From Calothrix sp. MO_192.B10 (GTDB lineage: Bacteria > Cyanobacteriota > Cyanobacteriia > Cyanobacteriales > Nostocaceae), in assembly GCA_030065055.1 (NCBI GenBank), contig JASJDS010000034.1, positions 1-32,854 of the forward strand: a stretch of DNA of 32,854 bases, in the 5' to 3' direction. Both the position numbers and the translations under genes were made by a program. This document shows positions 31,081 to 32,854 of this stretch, piece by piece (the first letter of the stretch is position 1; the number at the start of each line of letters is the position of its first letter). Below the pieces are notes generated by a model that did not search any database, was not told where the DNA came from, and was given only the letters and a program-made list of their open reading frames with translations.

Positions 31081-31806
31081 CTACTTTACTATATGCAATT
31101 GAATTTCTTTTTCTAATTGATTGCTAATTATCTCTTTACCAATTTCAGGATTATCTATATTAATTTTGATAAAAGCCGTTCTATCTTTTTCTGTAAACCT
31201 GTTATCGTTATCAGAATCTCTAATAATTTTGATAAACATAGCACCAATACTCTGAATCACATTCCAATTCATAATTTTAGTATCGCTGGGAGTAATTTGT
31301 TTGAGATTTTTCCCTGACAAATCAGATATGTAGCCAACTGTAGCATCTTGAGAATCTAGTTGTTTATTGCCATTGGTATCTTTTTCAATAATTTTGTAAA
31401 ACCAAAATCTTTTTGGTGGTTTGCCAGATTCCTGTTTGTATTCTAGTAATTGAAAATCATTGATTAGGGCTTTTTTATTTAATAAAATATGAGCTTTCCC
31501 ATCTTTTTTAGAATAAAAAATAATATTATAAGGTTTGACTTTCCCATTTTTACCAGAATAACGAGAAGAACCAAATAAAAAATTTCCTTCCTGATTTCCC
31601 GTCGCCACATCAACCGGAATCATTAAATAATCTGATTTCTCATTAATCATTAAATTCCCATAAATAATATGAGGATCTGATGTTTGGGAAGCATTAGCAT
31701 CTGGTGCCTTAGTCTTTTCCGTATTGGGATTTGAAGAACAGGAAAAAGAGAATCCAGCTAATAAAGTCAATGTAATTATTTGCTTCAATAATTGATTACT
31801 TGCCAT
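31081..31806 (-). CDS. Lipoprotein-like protein with two EF-hand-type loops
   Basis: The 241-residue protein has a hydrophobic leader (about 8-21) ending FSFSC with Cys23, an imperfect lipobox, so lipidation is possible but not certain. A low-complexity linker (24-45) follows. Two 12-residue loops fit EF-hand or dockerin calcium sites: DTNGNKQLDSQD (143-154) and DSDNDNRFTEKD (197-208). The region between contains YISDLSGKNLKQITPSDTKI, which recalls envelope beta-strand repeats. I do not recognise the family. A calcium-binding periplasmic or outer-membrane role is inferred from the signal and loops. Flanked on both sides by repeats. Confidence 0.78.
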   Translation of the reverse strand: MASNQLLKQIITLTLLAGFSFSCSSNPNTEKTKAPDANASQTSDPHIIYGNLMINEKSDYLMIPVDVATGNQEGNFLFGSSRYSGKNGKVKPYNIIFYSKKDGKAHILLNKKALINDFQLLEYKQESGKPPKRFWFYKIIEKDTNGNKQLDSQDATVGYISDLSGKNLKQITPSDTKIMNWNVIQSIGAMFIKIIRDSDNDNRFTEKDRTAFIKINIDNPEIGKEIISNQLEKEIQLHIVK

Positions 31807-32002
31807 ATATGTTAACCAACACAGTATCCAGATAGTATCTATGTAGTACAGAACAATGTAGATAAACTAAGGATGACAAAAAAGTCCAATTGAAAATATT
31901 TCAACTCCTCATACATCCATACACTAGTACTCGGTACTAGCTTTTCTATTCTATTCTGTGTTGCAATTAACAATTCAGGTAATGTATATAAAAATACTCG
32001 AA

Positions 32003-32026
32003 AACCTGGTCGAATGCGACCAGGTT
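32003..32026. other. Strong 10-bp hairpin
   Basis: AACCTGGTCG and its complement CGACCAGGTT around an AATG loop. On the minus strand it is followed by TTTTCGAG, a weak T-run. It lies within a 95-codon minus-strand frame that does not look like a protein, so it may be a terminator for an unseen minus transcript or a plain repeat. Confidence 0.5.
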
Positions 32027-32126
32027 CGGTAAATTCATTAGTGAGCAAATTGTTCTTATCGTTAAGTAAGTAATAGAAGAAATAGATGGAAAAACTTACA
32101 AATAGGTTGACATTATCTCGATCCAA

Positions 32127-32750
32127 GTCAGCATATTAATGTTTTTCCGCTTTGGGATTTGGCTGACCATCATATACTGATGGAAATTGCCACTTAATTC
32201 AGTATATGCTTTGACTTGGTTAGGCTACTGAGGGGAGACACCTATTTCACTAGCCTTTACTTGTTGGTTTGTTTTGTTGTGCCTTGTCTGGTGTCTTGAT
32301 TATTAATTTATCAAATGAAAGCAGATGCTGTAACCCCCCTTTAACTTAAGTTAACCACTCTTTAAACTTCGCAACATATTAGAAAAATTTTGCAATTAAT
32401 TCTGGTAGGTGCTCCTAAGAAACACAGGGAACAGGGAACAGGGAATAGGGAATAGGGTAAGAGGATGTTGTGTTTCTTTCATTCGTTGCGGGAGTGTAAT
32501 CGCGCCCCTGCTCATATCTTGCACCTGCATCCTAGAAGGGTGAGGCTATAATACAAACAAAGCCTTGCGAGCGTAGCGCGGCAACCACGCAGGCTAAAAA
32601 ACCTAATTTTTCCTGTTGTTGATCAAAACATATGTTTATTAATCACATTAAAAATCAGTATTAATACGAGGATTACAAGATGTCAGAATTGATTTCCAGG
32701 TGCTTTATTGGGCTTAACTGATAACTGATAACTGATAACTGAAATAACCG
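32127..32750. repeat. Gap with heptamer arrays and an inverted repeat copy
   Basis: Holds GGGAACA/GGGAATA heptamers (32425-32457), a 59-base repeat at 32628-32686 that is the complement of 30820-30879 at roughly 80-85% identity by eye, and AACTGAT heptamers (32714-32742). No gene or RNA recognised before the TnpB remnant. Confidence 0.7.
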
Positions 32751-32753
32751 TAG

Positions 32754-32854
32754 AAGAAACTCAGTCAACGATTCCATGCTTGTCCTGAATGCGGATACCA
32801 AACTACAAGAGATCATGCTAGTGGGCGAGTAATTTTAAACCGGGGGTTGGAAAA
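32754..32854 (+). pseudogene. TnpB (IS200/IS605 OrfB) C-terminal remnant, cut by the window edge
   Basis: The frame reads KKLSQRFHACPECGYQTTRD and then HASGRVILNRGLE to the last base. CPECG is the second half of the TnpB zinc ribbon and TTRDHASG is the RuvC-III aspartate region (usually DRDxNAA). A TAG stop sits immediately before the KK codons, and an AACTGAT array starts upstream where the rest of tnpB should be. The gene is therefore 5'-truncated, and its true end lies outside the window. Nuclease activity is not expected. Confidence 0.82.

Noticed and set aside
31839-32126. 95-codon minus-strand frame
   Set aside because: It contains a strong hairpin and has low-complexity composition with no recognisable domain; likely chance.

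Overview
The window looks like chromosomal DNA from a filamentous, probably heterocyst-forming cyanobacterium (Nostocales). The evidence is the frequent HIP1 octamer GCGATCGC, the heptanucleotide tandem repeats (STRR type), many dispersed foldback repeats, and core genes typical of the phylum: the response regulator RpaB divergent from radA, a cytochrome b6f complex C assembly factor (CCB), DUF1350, a DUF92/VTE6-like protein and a lumenal pentapeptide protein. No rRNA, tRNA or CRISPR array was seen. The species cannot be named from sequence alone.

Region 1 (1-7400) holds an XRE HTH protein with a GrpE-like tail, a convergent STAS antagonist / receiver-PP2C phosphatase pair whose stop codons overlap, a DUF1350 hydrolase-fold protein, an unrecognised two-TM coiled-coil protein and a VanZ-LamG membrane fusion, then a repeat-rich gap. 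Region 2 (7400-14600) is mostly core: DUF456, CCB assembly factor, rpaB and radA (divergent, with a 22-bp perfect palindrome between them), a subtilase with a non-secretory N-terminus, and the DUF92 protein. Region 3 (14700-18170) is a two-gene overlapping operon: a parvulin without signal peptide and a type I-secretion ABC transporter carrying a cNMP-like domain and a catalytically degenerate C39 domain. No HlyD adaptor is present.

Region 4 (18.2-25.6 kb) looks accessory. It has a DUF433/DUF5615 toxin-antitoxin pair, remnants of one or two transposases, a class III aminotransferase, two MITE-like foldback elements, a methyltransferase-hydrolase pair, an AhpD/CMD-family gene with an ECF41 sigma gene, and a fragment of topA. 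A close match to the known ECF41 promoter (TGTCACA-N16-CGTC) lies just before the AhpD-like gene, so this two-gene unit is probably autoregulated.

Region 5 (25.6-32.85 kb) carries a lumenal pentapeptide protein, kptA, aroE, a degenerate-Nudix/APH-kinase fusion, an orphan antitoxin-like gene, a pheophytinase-like alpha/beta hydrolase and a lipoprotein-like protein with two EF-hand-type loops. It ends in repeat-rich DNA with a 5'-truncated TnpB (IS200/IS605) fragment running off the right edge.

Nothing here is a clearly new multi-gene system. The strongest leads are the ECF41 regulon unit, the adaptor-less parvulin/degenerate-C39 exporter, the degenerate Nudix-kinase fusion and the XRE-GrpE fusion.
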